Positions 24,375 through 33,801 are shown, counted from the first letter of the stretch. The stretch: DNA of 64,000 nucleotides from Micromonospora chersina (GCF_900091475.1 NZ_FMIB01000002.1:3906001-3970000), one strand, 5' to 3'. Notes: generated by a model not told the origin, from the sequence alone. Numbers and translations are program-made.

Positions 24375-24615
24375 CGAAAGCCACGTCCCTTCCACCTGCG
24401 GTCCCGGTCGAGCGTACGTCGCGGGCCGGACGAACCGGCGACCCGGTCAACCGCAGCGACCTACTTCACCGGTCTTCCGGTCGGCCGTCACGCTCCGCGC
24501 ATCGACATAGCTGCGTTGGTGAGGTAAGACAGGATGGGGCGGAACACACACCGGTACCGTCCTGGCTCACCGCGCCCACCTCGCGCGGAACACACCAGAC
24601 CGGGACGGGGAGCGA

Positions 24616-26223
24616 ATGGTCGACAGCACGCAGGGCCGACGCCGACGAAGCCGGAATCCGGTGATCTCGCCGGTGCTCCGCCCGGCGCTCTGGTCCGCTC
24701 TGCTCGGGGCGGTCGCGGCCGCGGCGCTGGCCACGCCGGCCTGGGCCGACCCGCTGCCCGACACCATTCCCGACTCCGGCTCCCGCCCCCGGGTCGCCGG
24801 CGCCCTTCAGCTGCCCACCGTGCCCGGCGCCGTCCCCGGCGTCCCCGGCACCGTCCCCGGCCTGCCCGGCACCGTGGCCGGCGGGCGCACCCCGGGCCTC
24901 CCCGGCGCCACGCCCGGCGTGGCCAACCCGGCCGACGGCCCGCTGATCGCCCAGATCACCCAGGTCGACGCGCAGGTCGCCCAGCTCGGCGACACCCTGC
25001 TCACGATCAAGGGCGAGCGGGACACCGCGCAGGCGGACCTGGCCCTCGCCGCCACCCGGCTCAAGGAGGCCCAGGACGCGCTCGTCCGGGCCCAGGAGAA
25101 CGCGAAGGCCGCCGCCGCCGACGCGGTCAAGGCCGACGCCGCGCTGCCGCCCGGCGAGTTCGGGGCCAACCTGCGCGAACTCGCCAACCTCCAGCGGATC
25201 ACCCGCGGCGACAAGGCCGAGGGCGCCACCACGGCGGTGACCGGCGAACTGGCCCGGGCCACCGCCGCCGAGCGGGTCGCCCGGGAGGCGCACGCCTCGG
25301 CCGAGCGGCGCGTCGCCGAGAAGACCGCGCAGTACACCCGGGTCGAGACCGATCTGCACAAGCAGGAAGCGGCGCTGCTCAAGCTCCGCCGGGACAACGC
25401 CGCGCGGCTGCTGGAGATCGAACGCCGCGAGGACGCCGCCGAGCAGCAGCTCGGCAGCCCGTACGTCGTCAACCAGAGCGTCAGCGGGTTGGTCGCCGAC
25501 CCGAAGGCCCTGGCCGCGGTGCGGTACGCCCTCGCCCAGCTCGGCGACCCCTACCTCTGGGCGGCCGAGGGGCCGGACCGGTTCGACTGTTCCGGCCTGA
25601 TGCTCGCCTCCTACCAGGCGGCCGGCTACCAGGGGCTGCCCCGGGTCTCCCGGGACCAGTACTACGCCACCCGCTCCCGCACCGTCGATCCCAACGCGCT
25701 TCTCCCCGGCGACCTGCTCTTCTTCGCCTCGGGCAGCAGTTGGACGAGCATCCACCACGTCGCCATGTACATCGGCAACGGCAAGATGGTCGAGGCGCCG
25801 CGCACCGGCGACGTCGTGAAGATCTCGGTGGTCCGGTGGTCCCGGCTCTACGCGGCCACCCGGGTGATCGGCGCGGTCCCCGCCCCGGCCACCCCGGCGC
25901 CGGTCCCCACACCGACCCGGTCGACCACCCCGCCGACGCCCAGCGCGACGCCGAAGCCCACCAGGACGGCCACGCCCAAGCCCACGAGGACGGCCACGCC
26001 GAAGCCGACGCCGAGCACGTCGAGCCCGACGCCCACCCCGTCGACCTCGCCGAGCACCACCACGCCGCCGCCGACGACGCCACCGCCGAGCCCGACCGAG
26101 TCGCCGACCTCGACGCCGAGCAGCACCGAGGGAGCCGGGAGCGTCGAGCCGAGCACCAGCTCTGTCGCTCCGGCGAGCAGCGCGGCCGAGAGCACCTCCG
26201 TCAGCCCGAGCGCCACCGACTGA
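24616..26223 (+). CDS. Secreted NlpC/P60 peptidoglycan hydrolase with coiled coil
   Basis: The protein has 535 residues. A signal/membrane segment (about 25-45) is followed by a Pro/Gly/Val-rich low-complexity stretch (about 66-105). A long coiled coil (about 112-290, rich in Ala/Glu/Lys) leads to an NlpC/P60 domain (about 295-420). The domain has the catalytic Cys in FDCSGLM and His in SIHHVAMYIG. It ends with a Thr/Pro/Ser tail of about 115 residues that includes a 24-bp tandem repeat (TPKPTRTA units). This RipA/PcsB-like layout suggests a cell-wall DL-endopeptidase held inactive by its coiled coil. A GGGGAGCGA site precedes the ATG. It is divergent from mqnE. Confidence 0.9.
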   Translation: MVDSTQGRRRRSRNPVISPVLRPALWSALLGAVAAAALATPAWADPLPDTIPDSGSRPRVAGALQLPTVPGAVPGVPGTVPGLPGTVAGGRTPGLPGATPGVANPADGPLIAQITQVDAQVAQLGDTLLTIKGERDTAQADLALAATRLKEAQDALVRAQENAKAAAADAVKADAALPPGEFGANLRELANLQRITRGDKAEGATTAVTGELARATAAERVAREAHASAERRVAEKTAQYTRVETDLHKQEAALLKLRRDNAARLLEIERREDAAEQQLGSPYVVNQSVSGLVADPKALAAVRYALAQLGDPYLWAAEGPDRFDCSGLMLASYQAAGYQGLPRVSRDQYYATRSRTVDPNALLPGDLLFFASGSSWTSIHHVAMYIGNGKMVEAPRTGDVVKISVVRWSRLYAATRVIGAVPAPATPAPVPTPTRSTTPPTPSATPKPTRTATPKPTRTATPKPTPSTSSPTPTPSTSPSTTTPPPTTPPPSPTESPTSTPSSTEGAGSVEPSTSSVAPASSAAESTSVSPSATD

Positions 26224-26331
26224 CCAACCGCCGCTCCGGCTGTGCTCCCGGGCCGGAATGTGGCACGGTGAGATCCAGGCACGCCCGGCCGGCGCCACGG
26301 TCGGGGGCGAGCGTGGGCACGGAGGGGCGAG

Positions 26332-27789
26332 ATGGGCGAGCACGACGTTCCGGCGGAGACGGTCCACCCCGGACCCGTCCCCGACGCCGCCGACCGGCCG
26401 GCCGGGTCCGCCGAGGAGCGTCCGAGCCAGGCCCCTCCGGTGGCCGTGGCCCGGGTCAGCGTCGCCGGCGCCACCGCGCCACCCCCGGACGGGGAGCGGC
26501 CCAGCGCGCCGGCCACCGGCAACACCTACCGGGCGGGTGGCTCCCCGACGGAGCCCGCCCCGGCGCTGGACCGGCGTCAGCCGGGTGCCTCCGTCCCGCC
26601 ACCCTCGACCTGGTCCGCCTTCGCCGCCGCCGAGCGCTCGCCGGCCGACGGCACCACCTCGACCGGGGGCGAACCGGCACCCGGCGCGGACTCCCCCGCC
26701 GGCACGGCACCCGTCGCCCCCGCGCCCCGGGCCGCCGGCTCCGCGGCGGTGCCCGCGCCCCGCGCGGTGGAGCCCGAGGCCGAGGCCGCACCGGCGCCGG
26801 CGGGCCTGCCGGCGGCCGGCCCCGGGAGGCAGCCGCGGGCCGGCGTGGGGCACGCCCGGGCCAGCGCGTCGGTGCCCGGCCTGACCCGCGCCTCGGCCGA
26901 CGAGGTCGCCTCGGCGCTCGGCGGGACGCCCGGCAGCGCCAAGGTCTACCGGGCGGGCCCGGTGAACCCCGAACCGCCCGAGCCGGCCCAGCCGCCGGAG
27001 CCGGCCCAGCCCCCGACGCCGCCCGTCCCGGAGCCCGAGCCGGCGCCGACGCCCGTGCCCGGTCCTACTCCGCCCTCCCCGGCACCCCCCGTGCCGGCGC
27101 CCGAGCCCCCGTTCCGGCCCACGCCGCCGGTGCCCGCACCGCCGCCCGGTCCGACCCCGCCGGGGCCGGTGCCCCCGGTGCCGGGTCCGCCGGTGCCGCC
27201 GCCCGGCCCGCCGGTGCCCGCGCCTCCGCCGCCGCCCGGCCCGATGCCGGCGCCGCCGTTCCCGCCGCCGCCCGCCATGGCCGGCGTGCCGAGTTCGACG
27301 CCGTTCCCGGGCGCCGCGCAGCCGGGGCCGGCCGCCCCGGCCCGGGCCGCCGCGCCGACCTCCGCTCCGCCGCTGCCCACCGCGCCGCCCGTGGTGCCGG
27401 CACCGGCCCTGCCGTCCTGGCCGCCGTCGACCGACCCCACCGGGTACCGGGCCGGCCAGCCCGGTCAGGTGCCCGCGCCGAGCCGCCCGGTGAACCACCC
27501 GCCGGCCGGTCCCGACCTGGCCGGCACGGCGTACGGCGGCACCGACGGGCCGGGCTTCGCCACCGTCGCCCTTCCCCAGGGCAATCCGCTGGAGAACTCC
27601 GGCTCGCTGACCGGGCACATCCTGGCGCAGGGCTGGGCCGAGGACGCCCCGGCGACCCGGTCCAGCAACACGAAGGTCGTGATCGTGCTGGCCGCCGCGC
27701 TGGCGTTGCTCGTCGCGATCAGCCTGGTGGTGGTCTTCCTGGCCAACGACGCGCTGAGCGGGATCACCGGCGCCGCGCTGACCCGCTGA
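26332..27789 (+). CDS. Pro-rich single-pass membrane protein
   Basis: This 485-residue protein is mostly low-complexity Pro/Ala/Gly sequence. A single hydrophobic segment lies near the C terminus (about 444-468, VIVLAAALALLVAISLVVVF). A short motif YRAG recurs three times, in NTYRAGG, KVYRAGP and GYRAGQ, separated by Pro-rich linkers. The orientation is probably N-in, with a short exported tail. No family function is recognised. Proteins of this type are hard to assign from sequence because composition dominates similarity. A GAGGGGCG ribosome binding site precedes the ATG. Confidence 0.7.
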   Translation: MGEHDVPAETVHPGPVPDAADRPAGSAEERPSQAPPVAVARVSVAGATAPPPDGERPSAPATGNTYRAGGSPTEPAPALDRRQPGASVPPPSTWSAFAAAERSPADGTTSTGGEPAPGADSPAGTAPVAPAPRAAGSAAVPAPRAVEPEAEAAPAPAGLPAAGPGRQPRAGVGHARASASVPGLTRASADEVASALGGTPGSAKVYRAGPVNPEPPEPAQPPEPAQPPTPPVPEPEPAPTPVPGPTPPSPAPPVPAPEPPFRPTPPVPAPPPGPTPPGPVPPVPGPPVPPPGPPVPAPPPPPGPMPAPPFPPPPAMAGVPSSTPFPGAAQPGPAAPARAAAPTSAPPLPTAPPVVPAPALPSWPPSTDPTGYRAGQPGQVPAPSRPVNHPPAGPDLAGTAYGGTDGPGFATVALPQGNPLENSGSLTGHILAQGWAEDAPATRSSNTKVVIVLAAALALLVAISLVVVFLANDALSGITGAALTR

Positions 27790-27976
27790 CCGGGGTGAGC
27801 CCGCCCACTACGCACTCACGGTGCGGTGGCAGGTTCGCCGCACCGCCGTACACTTGTGGAGATCACTGACCCGGCGCGCCCGTTGCGCGCCCATGGGCGA
27901 TCTTGCGGGCGAATCGGCGGCGTGACGAAGCCGCGGCGGGCCATCGCGAAGATGCGCCCCGCTCGAAAGGCATTTC

Positions 27977-29992
27977 TTGACCACGTTCGCTGCCTCCGGC
28001 ACGTCCCCGTCCGCCGACCCCACCATCGACACCCCTGACTTCGCCGCGCTCGGCCTGCCCCGGCAGCTGGTCGAGGCGCTCGCCCGGCAGGGCATCACCG
28101 CCCCGTTCGAGATCCAGCGGGCCACCCTGCCCGACGCCCTCGCCGGCCGCGACGTGCTCGGCCGGGGGCAGACCGGCTCGGGCAAGACCCTGGCCTTCGG
28201 CCTGCCGGTGATCGCCCGGCTCGCCGACCGCAACCGGGCCCGGCCGCTGCACCCCCGCGCCCTGGTCCTGGTGCCCACCCGCGAGCTGGCCATGCAGGTC
28301 AACGACGCGCTCGTGCCGCTCGGCAAGTCGGTCGGCATCTTCGTGAAGACCGCCGTCGGCGGCGTCCCGTACGACCGGCAGATCGACGCGCTGCGCCGCG
28401 GCGTGGAGATCGTGGTGGCCACGCCGGGGCGGCTCGGGGACCTGATCGAGCGGGGCGTGTGCAACCTCGACGACGTCGAGATCACCGTGCTCGACGAGGC
28501 CGACCAGATGGCCGACATGGGCTTCCTGCCCGAGGTCACCGAGCTGCTGGCGAAGACCCCGGCGGACGCCCAGCGGCTGCTCTTCTCGGCCACTCTGGAC
28601 AACGACGTCGACTCGCTTGTCAAGCGGTTCATGACCGACCCGGTCACGCACTCGACCGCGCCGGCGACCGCCGCCGTGTCCACCATGGACCACCACCTGC
28701 TGCTGATCCCGCCGCACGACAAGTTCGCCGTGGCGGCGTCCATCGCGGCCCGCGACGGACGCACCATGCTCTTCGCGCGTACCCAGCTCGGCGTCGACCG
28801 GCTGGTCGAGCAGCTCGCGGCCGTGGGCGTACGGGCCGGCGGCCTGCACGGCGGCAAGACCCAGCGGATGCGCACCCGGACCCTGGCCGAGTTCCGCGAG
28901 GGCCGGATGAACGTGCTGGTCGCCACCGACGTGGCGGCCCGGGGCATCCACGTCGACGGCGTGACGCTGGTGCTGCACGTGGACCCGCCGAAGGACCCGA
29001 AGGACTACCTGCACCGGGCGGGTCGCACCGCGCGGGCCGGGGAGTCGGGGGCGGTGGCGACCCTGGTGCTGCCGAAGCAGCGCCGGACCACGCTGGCCAT
29101 GCTGGAGAAGGCGGGCGTCGAGCCGGCCGAGACGCGCGTCCGCGCCGGCGACGCCGCGCTCGTCGAGCTGACGGGCGCCCGCGAGCCCAGCGGCGTGCCG
29201 GTCCGGGACGAGCCGGAGCCGCGCCGGGGCGGCCCGCGCCGCTTCGGCGACCGGGACGGGCGTGGCGAGCGCCGCTTCGGCGACCGGCCGCGGAGCTTCG
29301 ACCGGGGCGACCACCGCGACGGCGACCGCCGCTTCGGCGACCGGCCGACGGGGCGGGGCTTCGACCGCGGTGACCGCCGCGAGGACGACCGCCCGGCCGG
29401 CGGCCGCGGCTACGACCGGGGTGCCGGCGAGCGGCGCTTCGACCGCGACGACCGGGGCTTCGGCGAGCGACGCCCCGCGGAGCGGGGCGGCTTCGACCGC
29501 GACGGGCACGGCGACCGGCGCTTCGGCGACCGGCGCTTCGGTGGCCGCGACGAGCGCGGCTCGGGCCGCCCCTGGGGTGACCGCGACTCCGCCGACCGGG
29601 CCGGGCGCGACCAGCACCGGCCGACCGGCGCGGGTCGCGGCTTCGACCGGGACGCCCGCGGCGACCGGCGGCCCGACGACCGCCCCACCGGCGGCCGGAC
29701 CTACGGCGACCGGGACGGCGGGCGCGCCTACGGCGACCGGCCCACCGGCGGCCGCGGCTACGGCGACCGGGACGGCGCGCGCGGCCACGGCGGACGCTTC
29801 GAGGACCGCCCGCAGGGCGAGCGGCGTTTCGGCGACCGCGACGGCCGTGGCGACCGGCGCTTCGGCGAGCGGGGCGAGTTCCGTCCGGCCGAGCGCCGGG
29901 GCGGTTTCCGGCCGGAGGCGCGGGGTCGGGACGACCGGCCGCGCGACGACCGGCGGGGCTTCGGCGGTCGCCCGCCGGCCCGCACCCACTGA
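27977..29992 (+). CDS. DEAD-box RNA helicase with Arg/Asp/Gly-rich tail
   Basis: The protein has 671 residues. The helicase core (about 20-390) shows the Q motif (FEIQRATLPDAL), motif I GQTGSGKT at 64-71, PTRELAMQV, DEAD at about 173-176, a SAT motif and the C-terminal HRAGRTARAGESG. After about residue 415 the sequence becomes a run of RRFGDRD, GGRGYGDRD and FDRGD-like units to the end, about 255 residues of RGG-like low complexity. Such tails bind RNA and can promote condensates. The start is a TTG at 27,977 with AAAGG 6 nt ahead; the next in-frame Met lies beyond motif I. It probably unwinds structured RNA in cold or stress, as CsdA/RhlE relatives do. Confidence 0.9.
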   Translation: MTTFAASGTSPSADPTIDTPDFAALGLPRQLVEALARQGITAPFEIQRATLPDALAGRDVLGRGQTGSGKTLAFGLPVIARLADRNRARPLHPRALVLVPTRELAMQVNDALVPLGKSVGIFVKTAVGGVPYDRQIDALRRGVEIVVATPGRLGDLIERGVCNLDDVEITVLDEADQMADMGFLPEVTELLAKTPADAQRLLFSATLDNDVDSLVKRFMTDPVTHSTAPATAAVSTMDHHLLLIPPHDKFAVAASIAARDGRTMLFARTQLGVDRLVEQLAAVGVRAGGLHGGKTQRMRTRTLAEFREGRMNVLVATDVAARGIHVDGVTLVLHVDPPKDPKDYLHRAGRTARAGESGAVATLVLPKQRRTTLAMLEKAGVEPAETRVRAGDAALVELTGAREPSGVPVRDEPEPRRGGPRRFGDRDGRGERRFGDRPRSFDRGDHRDGDRRFGDRPTGRGFDRGDRREDDRPAGGRGYDRGAGERRFDRDDRGFGERRPAERGGFDRDGHGDRRFGDRRFGGRDERGSGRPWGDRDSADRAGRDQHRPTGAGRGFDRDARGDRRPDDRPTGGRTYGDRDGGRAYGDRPTGGRGYGDRDGARGHGGRFEDRPQGERRFGDRDGRGDRRFGERGEFRPAERRGGFRPEARGRDDRPRDDRRGFGGRPPARTH

Positions 29993-30029
29993 CCGACCCC
30001 TCAGGCTGCACCCCGCCGGACCAGGCAGG

Positions 30030-30081
30030 GCGCGAACACCGACGCCGCCGTCGAGCCACCGCTCGGCGGCGGCGTTCGCGC
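30030..30081 (+). terminator. Hairpin after the DEAD-box gene
   Basis: GCGCGAAC (30,030-30,037) pairs with GTTCGCGC (30,074-30,081). An inner GC-rich stem (30,043-30,055 with 30,062-30,074) matches at 12 of 13 positions; the two stems share base 30,074 and a short bulge separates them. It lies 38 nt after the helicase stop. Confidence 0.65.
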
Positions 30082-30122
30082 ATCCGCTGCCGGTGTCCGC
30101 CGGGTGGCGTAACGTCCGGTTC

Positions 30123-30752
30123 ATGCCGACCATGCCGAAGTCGCTCTTCTGGTCCCGGACCGACACCGCCGGCTCCGAGCACGTCCTGCTCGACGATCGG
30201 CAGGGGCTCGCCGCGCAGGGCGTGGCGCTGGCCGTCGACCCGATCCCGTACACCTGCCGCTACCAGTTGACAGTGGGCACGGACTGGTCGACCAGCCGCC
30301 TGGAGGTCGCCGCGGAGGGCGCGGGCTGGTCGCGGAGCGTACGCCTGGAGCGCACCGGGGACGGGTGGCGGGTGCGCACCGGCGAGGAGGGTGACCTGGA
30401 CGCGGCGCTGCGCGCGGCCGGGCATCCGCCGGCCGGGCTGCCGGGCACCGACGACCCGGACCGGTTGGCCGAGGCGCTCGACGTCGACCTGGGCGGCTCG
30501 CCGCTGACCAACACCCTGCCGGTGCGCCGGCTCGACCTGAAGCGGGCTCCCGCCGACCAGGCGCGGACCGTCACCGTCGCCTGGGTGCTGCTGCCCAGCC
30601 TGGCGGTGCTCCCCGCCGAGCAGGTCTACACCTCGCTCGGCCCGGGCCGGGTCCGCTACGCCAGCGGCTCGTTCTCGGCCGACCTGGACGTGGACCCGGA
30701 GGGCTTCGTGGTGCGCTACCCGGGGCTGGCCGAGCGGATCGACCCGCGCTGA
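30123..30752 (+). CDS. Putative glycolipid-binding domain protein
   Basis: This 209-residue protein resembles the family annotated as putative glycolipid-binding (PF06475): LFWSRTDTAGSEHVLLDD at the N terminus, CRYQLTVGTDW, and a C-terminal VRYASGSFSADLDVDPEGFVVRYPG. A TAACGT box lies 7 nt before the ATG (30,110-30,115), so the gene is probably leaderless. An ATG nine bases on (30,132) is an alternative start. Its stop is 4 nt from the stop of the convergent PLP enzyme. Biochemical activity is not established for the family. Confidence 0.75.
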   Translation: MPTMPKSLFWSRTDTAGSEHVLLDDRQGLAAQGVALAVDPIPYTCRYQLTVGTDWSTSRLEVAAEGAGWSRSVRLERTGDGWRVRTGEEGDLDAALRAAGHPPAGLPGTDDPDRLAEALDVDLGGSPLTNTLPVRRLDLKRAPADQARTVTVAWVLLPSLAVLPAEQVYTSLGPGRVRYASGSFSADLDVDPEGFVVRYPGLAERIDPR

Positions 30753-30756
30753 CCGC

Positions 30757-31848
30757 TCAGGCCGGCCAGGCGCCGGTGGCCAGGAAGCGGTCGATGGTGG
30801 CCAGGTGCGGGGCGAGATCGAGGCCCTGCCCGGCCACCCACCCGTCGTCGTAGTAGGTGTGCGCGTAGCGGTCGCCGGGGTCGCAGATGAGGGTGACCAC
30901 CGAGCCGGTCCGGCCGGCGGCGAGCAGTTCGGCGATGAGCCCGAACGCGCCCCAGAGGTTGGTGCCGGTGGAGCCGCCGACGCGGCGGCCGAGCACCGCC
31001 GAGCCGGCCCGCATGGCGGCCAGCGACGCGGCGTCCGGCACCTGCGTCATCCGGTCGACGACGCTGGGCAGGAAGGACGCCTCGACGCAGGGCCGGCCGA
31101 TCCCCTCGATCCGGGAGCCCTTGTCGGTGCGGACGGACCAGTCGCCGGCCTGCCAGGCGGGGTAGAACGCGGAGTTCTCCGGGTCGACGACGCAGAGCTT
31201 GGTGGGCAGCCGGCGGTAGCGGGCGTACCGGCCGATGGTGGCGCTGGTGCCGCCGGTGCCGGCGCCCACCACGATCCAGGCGGGCACGGGGTGCCGCTCC
31301 AGGGCGAGCTGCGCGTAGATCGACTCGGCGATGTTGTTGTTGCCCCGCCAGTCGGTGGCCCGCTCGGCGTAGGTGAACTGGTCCATGTAGTGCCCGCCGC
31401 TGTCCTCGGCGAGCCAGCGCGCCTCGATGACCACCTTGGCGGGGTCCTGCACCAGGTGGCAGCGGCCGCCCTGGAACTCGATCTGGGCGATCTTCTCGGG
31501 CGAGGTGGAGGCGGGCATGACGGCGATGAACGGCAGCCCGAGCATCCGGGCGAAATACGCCTCGGAGACCGCTGTCGACCCGGACGACGCCTCGACGATC
31601 GTGGTGTCCGGGCCGATCCAGCCGTTGCAGAGCCCGTAGAGGAAAAGCGAGCGGGCCAGCCGGTGCTTGAGCGAGCCGGTGGGGTGCACCGACTCGTCCT
31701 TGAGGTAGAGGTCGATGCCCCACTCCCGGGGCAGCGGGAAGGGCAGGAGGTGGGTGTCGGCGGAGCGGTTGGCGTCCGCCTCGACCGTGGCGATCGCCTC
31801 GGTCACCCAGCTCCGGCTGGCCTCGTCACACCGGTCGAGATGAGTCAC
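30757..31848 (-). CDS. PLP-dependent Cds1-like cysteine desulfhydrase/synthase-family enzyme
   Basis: This is a fold-type II PLP protein of 363 residues. The Schiff-base Lys is in [10 protein letters not shown] near 57-66. The phosphate-binding loops are [12 protein letters not shown] and [14 protein letters not shown]. Extra residues near [14 protein letters not shown] distinguish it from classical CysK and match the Cds1 group, which breaks L-cysteine down to sulphide, pyruvate and ammonia in mycobacteria. The start is a GTG. It is the last gene of a leftward set with an SDR and an Lrp/AsnC regulator; cysteine desulfhydrases are often controlled by Lrp-type regulators such as CyuR. Cysteine synthase activity cannot be excluded. 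Confidence 0.8.
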   Translation of the reverse strand: MTHLDRCDEASRSWVTEAIATVEADANRSADTHLLPFPLPREWGIDLYLKDESVHPTGSLKHRLARSLFLYGLCNGWIGPDTTIVEASSGSTAVSEAYFARMLGLPFIAVMPASTSPEKIAQIEFQGGRCHLVQDPAKVVIEARWLAEDSGGHYMDQFTYAERATDWRGNNNIAESIYAQLALERHPVPAWIVVGAGTGGTSATIGRYARYRRLPTKLCVVDPENSAFYPAWQAGDWSVRTDKGSRIEGIGRPCVEASFLPSVVDRMTQVPDAASLAAMRAGSAVLGRRVGGSTGTNLWGAFGLIAELLAAGRTGSVVTLICDPGDRYAHTYYDDGWVAGQGLDLAPHLATIDRFLATGAWPA

Positions 31849-31858
31849 GCCGGCAACG

Positions 31859-32701
31859 TTACAAGCGAGGTGGGCTCGCGTCGGGACGGGCCCGGCGTGC
31901 CTGCCGGCGCTGGCCGGCCCGGCCGGCGGCCCGGACCACCGGGGTGAGGGCCAGGGCGAGCCGGGGGAAGGCGTCCAGGAGCCGCACCTGGGCGCCGCGC
32001 CAGCGGGGCAGGCTGACCACCGGCCGGGGCCGCCGGGCCAGCCGCACGGCCCGGGCGGCGACCCGCTCGGGCGTCAGCAGCGACCCGGTGAAGGAGGCCA
32101 GGGCCCCGGGGTCGTCGAGCTTGTCGTGCAGCATCGGCGTCCAGATCCCGTCCGGGCACAGGCACGACACGTGTACGCCCCGGACGCCGGCCATCCGCAG
32201 GTCGGACAGGGTGCCGAGGCTGTACGCCAGCAGGGCGTGCTTGCTTGCCGCGTAGACGGTCTCGCCGGGGGCGGCGATCAGCCCGGCGAGCGAGACGACG
32301 TTGAGCACGTGCCCGTGGGCCTGCGCCCGCATCACCGTGAGGGCGGCGTGGGTGCCGTTCATGGCGCCCAGCGCGTTCACCTCGAGCAGCCGGCGCCGGG
32401 TCGCCGCGTCGTGCGCCCAGGACGGCCCGGTGGCCAGGATGCCGGCGTTGTTGACCCAGAGCCCGAGACCGCCGGGCGCCCCGGCCGCCTCGGCGGCCAC
32501 GGCCGCGCACGCCGCCTCGTCGCGGACGTCGAGCGTGCGGGACCAGCCGCCGAGCGGCGCCGCCGCGCCGGCCACGGCCTCGGCGTCCACATCGGTGAGC
32601 AGCACCCGCCAACCGTCGGCGTGCAGCGCGGCGGCGATGGCCCGGCCCAGCCCGCCGGCCGCCCCGGTCACCACTGCCGCGCCCCGCCCTGGAGTCGTCA
32701 T
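31859..32701 (-). CDS. Short-chain dehydrogenase/reductase
   Basis: This classical SDR of 280 residues has the NAD(P)-binding [12 protein letters not shown] near 12-23, NNAGILATG near 88, catalytic Ser in [12 protein letters not shown] and [14 protein letters not shown] with the Tyr-Lys pair near 153-157. A basic C-terminal extension ([20 protein letters not shown]) follows the fold. The Asp in LLTDVD after the second strand suggests NAD(H) preference. The substrate is unknown. It is 10 nt upstream of the Cds1-like gene and 46 nt downstream of the Lrp/AsnC gene, all leftward. Confidence 0.85.
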   Translation of the reverse strand: MTTPGRGAAVVTGAAGGLGRAIAAALHADGWRVLLTDVDAEAVAGAAAPLGGWSRTLDVRDEAACAAVAAEAAGAPGGLGLWVNNAGILATGPSWAHDAATRRRLLEVNALGAMNGTHAALTVMRAQAHGHVLNVVSLAGLIAAPGETVYAASKHALLAYSLGTLSDLRMAGVRGVHVSCLCPDGIWTPMLHDKLDDPGALASFTGSLLTPERVAARAVRLARRPRPVVSLPRWRGAQVRLLDAFPRLALALTPVVRAAGRAGQRRQARRARPDASPPRL

Positions 32702-32747
32702 CGGCGCACGGTAACGCCCCGGGCCGGCCGGGACCAGAGCCCGCGGC

Positions 32748-33206
32748 TCAGGAGGCGGCGGGCTGGAGCGGCTGGGGGCGGTTCTCCCACTTGGTCGACA
32801 GCGCGATGCCGGTGCGGGTGGAGGCCACCCCGGGTGTGCGGTTCAGCCGGACGATTAACTGCTCCAGCTCGGCGATGGTGCCCACCCGGGCCTTGAGCAG
32901 GAAGGACTCGACGCCCGCCATGAAGTAGCAGGACTCGATCTCGGGCATGTGCCGGAACGCCTCCAGCACGTCGTCGGTGTCCGCGGTCGAGTCCTCCACG
33001 ATCCCGATCAGCGCCGTGACCCCGAGCCCGATGGCCTCCGGCTCCACCTCGGCCCGGTACGCCCGGATGACGCCGCCCGACTCCAGTTTGCCGACCCGCT
33101 CGTGCACGGCCGGGGCGGAGAGGCCCACCTGGCGGGCCAGCTCGGCGTACGACAGGCGGGCGTTGCCCCGCAACAGCTCCACGAGGCTCAGGTCGATCGC
33201 GTCCAC
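32748..33206 (-). CDS. Lrp/AsnC-family transcriptional regulator (contains a TTA codon)
   Basis: The 152-residue protein has an N-terminal HTH (MDAIDLSLVELLRGNARLSY, then LARQVGLSAPAVHERV) and a C-terminal RAM ligand domain with GVTALIGIV and FLLKARVGTIAELEQL. Lrp-family proteins form octamers and sense amino acids. A TTA leucine codon lies at 32,856-32,858 (in EQLIVRL), a rare codon in such GC-rich genomes that can make translation depend on the bldA tRNA. The GTG start at 33,206 is the only one that gives the full HTH. It is likely to control the Cds1-like gene downstream. Confidence 0.87.
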   Translation of the reverse strand: MDAIDLSLVELLRGNARLSYAELARQVGLSAPAVHERVGKLESGGVIRAYRAEVEPEAIGLGVTALIGIVEDSTADTDDVLEAFRHMPEIESCYFMAGVESFLLKARVGTIAELEQLIVRLNRTPGVASTRTGIALSTKWENRPQPLQPAAS

Positions 33207-33474
33207 GGAGAGTGACCCTATCCTTCCGGGCGTAACGCCTGACGCCCGGCATCAGTTGAACGTGACATCGCGTTGCCATTCACAAACGTGTCGTCACGGG
33301 GGTTCTGCGCCGGTAGCATTTACTAACTTCTCACTGTGTGCGTTTTTCGCGTTTGGCGGACACGCCAGGTCGCTGGTGCTGTAATTGCCATACGTCCCTC
33401 ATGACGGCTCTGGGCTCGCACCGGCCGGGGGCAGTGTGTTCAGCCGGGGGCTTCGTCGACGCGAGGAGGGGGCT

Positions 33475-33741
33475 GTGGACACTGGAGATCGCCTGCTGAC
33501 ACCGGGTGAGGTCGCCGCGCTGTTTCGGGTTGACCCGAAGACCGTGACCAGATGGGCAGCGGCCGGCCGGATCGGCAGCATCCGGACTCCAGGCGGGCAT
33601 CGCCGGTTTCGGGAATCCGAGGTGCGGGCCCTGCTTGAGGGGGAGGGCATGCTGGACGAGGCGGAGGACATGGGCAAGGCGCGCAACATGGGCCCGACCG
33701 CCTCGACCGGCCCGGGGCCGGCGAACGCCGGAATGTACTGA
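33475..33741 (+). CDS. bldC: BldC, MerR-like developmental regulator
   Basis: This 88-residue protein starts at a GTG after GAGGAGGGGG. The MerR-type HTH reads LLTPGEVAALFRVDPKTVTRW, then GSIRTPGGHRRFRESEVRALL, which is nearly identical to streptomycete BldC; the C-terminal 25 residues are low complexity. BldC binds direct repeats head-to-tail and restrains entry to development. A strong inverted repeat at 33,745-33,799 ends the gene. The 268-bp upstream gap to the divergent Lrp gene contains a less GC-rich stretch near 33,240-33,350 that probably holds the promoters. Confidence 0.93.
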   Translation: MDTGDRLLTPGEVAALFRVDPKTVTRWAAAGRIGSIRTPGGHRRFRESEVRALLEGEGMLDEAEDMGKARNMGPTASTGPGPANAGMY

Positions 33742-33744
33742 GAA

Positions 33745-33799
33745 GACGCCGGTCGGGACGCTGGCCAGCCTCCGGCCGGTCCGCGTTCCGACCGGCGTC
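33745..33799. terminator. Hairpin terminator between bldC and the UbiX gene
   Basis: GACGCCGGTCGG (33,745-33,756) and CCGACCGGCGTC (33,788-33,799) are perfect inverted repeats around 31 nt. The element fills the space between the convergent stop codons and can serve both directions. Confidence 0.75.
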
Positions 33800-33801
33800 G
33801 T

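Noticed and set aside
24466-27618. A leftward open frame of 1,050 codons opposite the NlpC/P60 and Pro-rich genes
   Set aside because: It is the low-complexity antisense of coding repeats and overlaps the mqnE-NlpC promoter region; no family signature.
27895-27962. Another GATC-type palindrome upstream of the DEAD-box gene
   Set aside because: GCGATCTTGCGGG is followed by only a partial complement; the arms match poorly compared with the five accepted copies.
33385-33474. A longer bldC product starting at 33,385
   Set aside because: The GTG at 33,475 has a very strong ribosome binding site, and the BldC family begins at this point.
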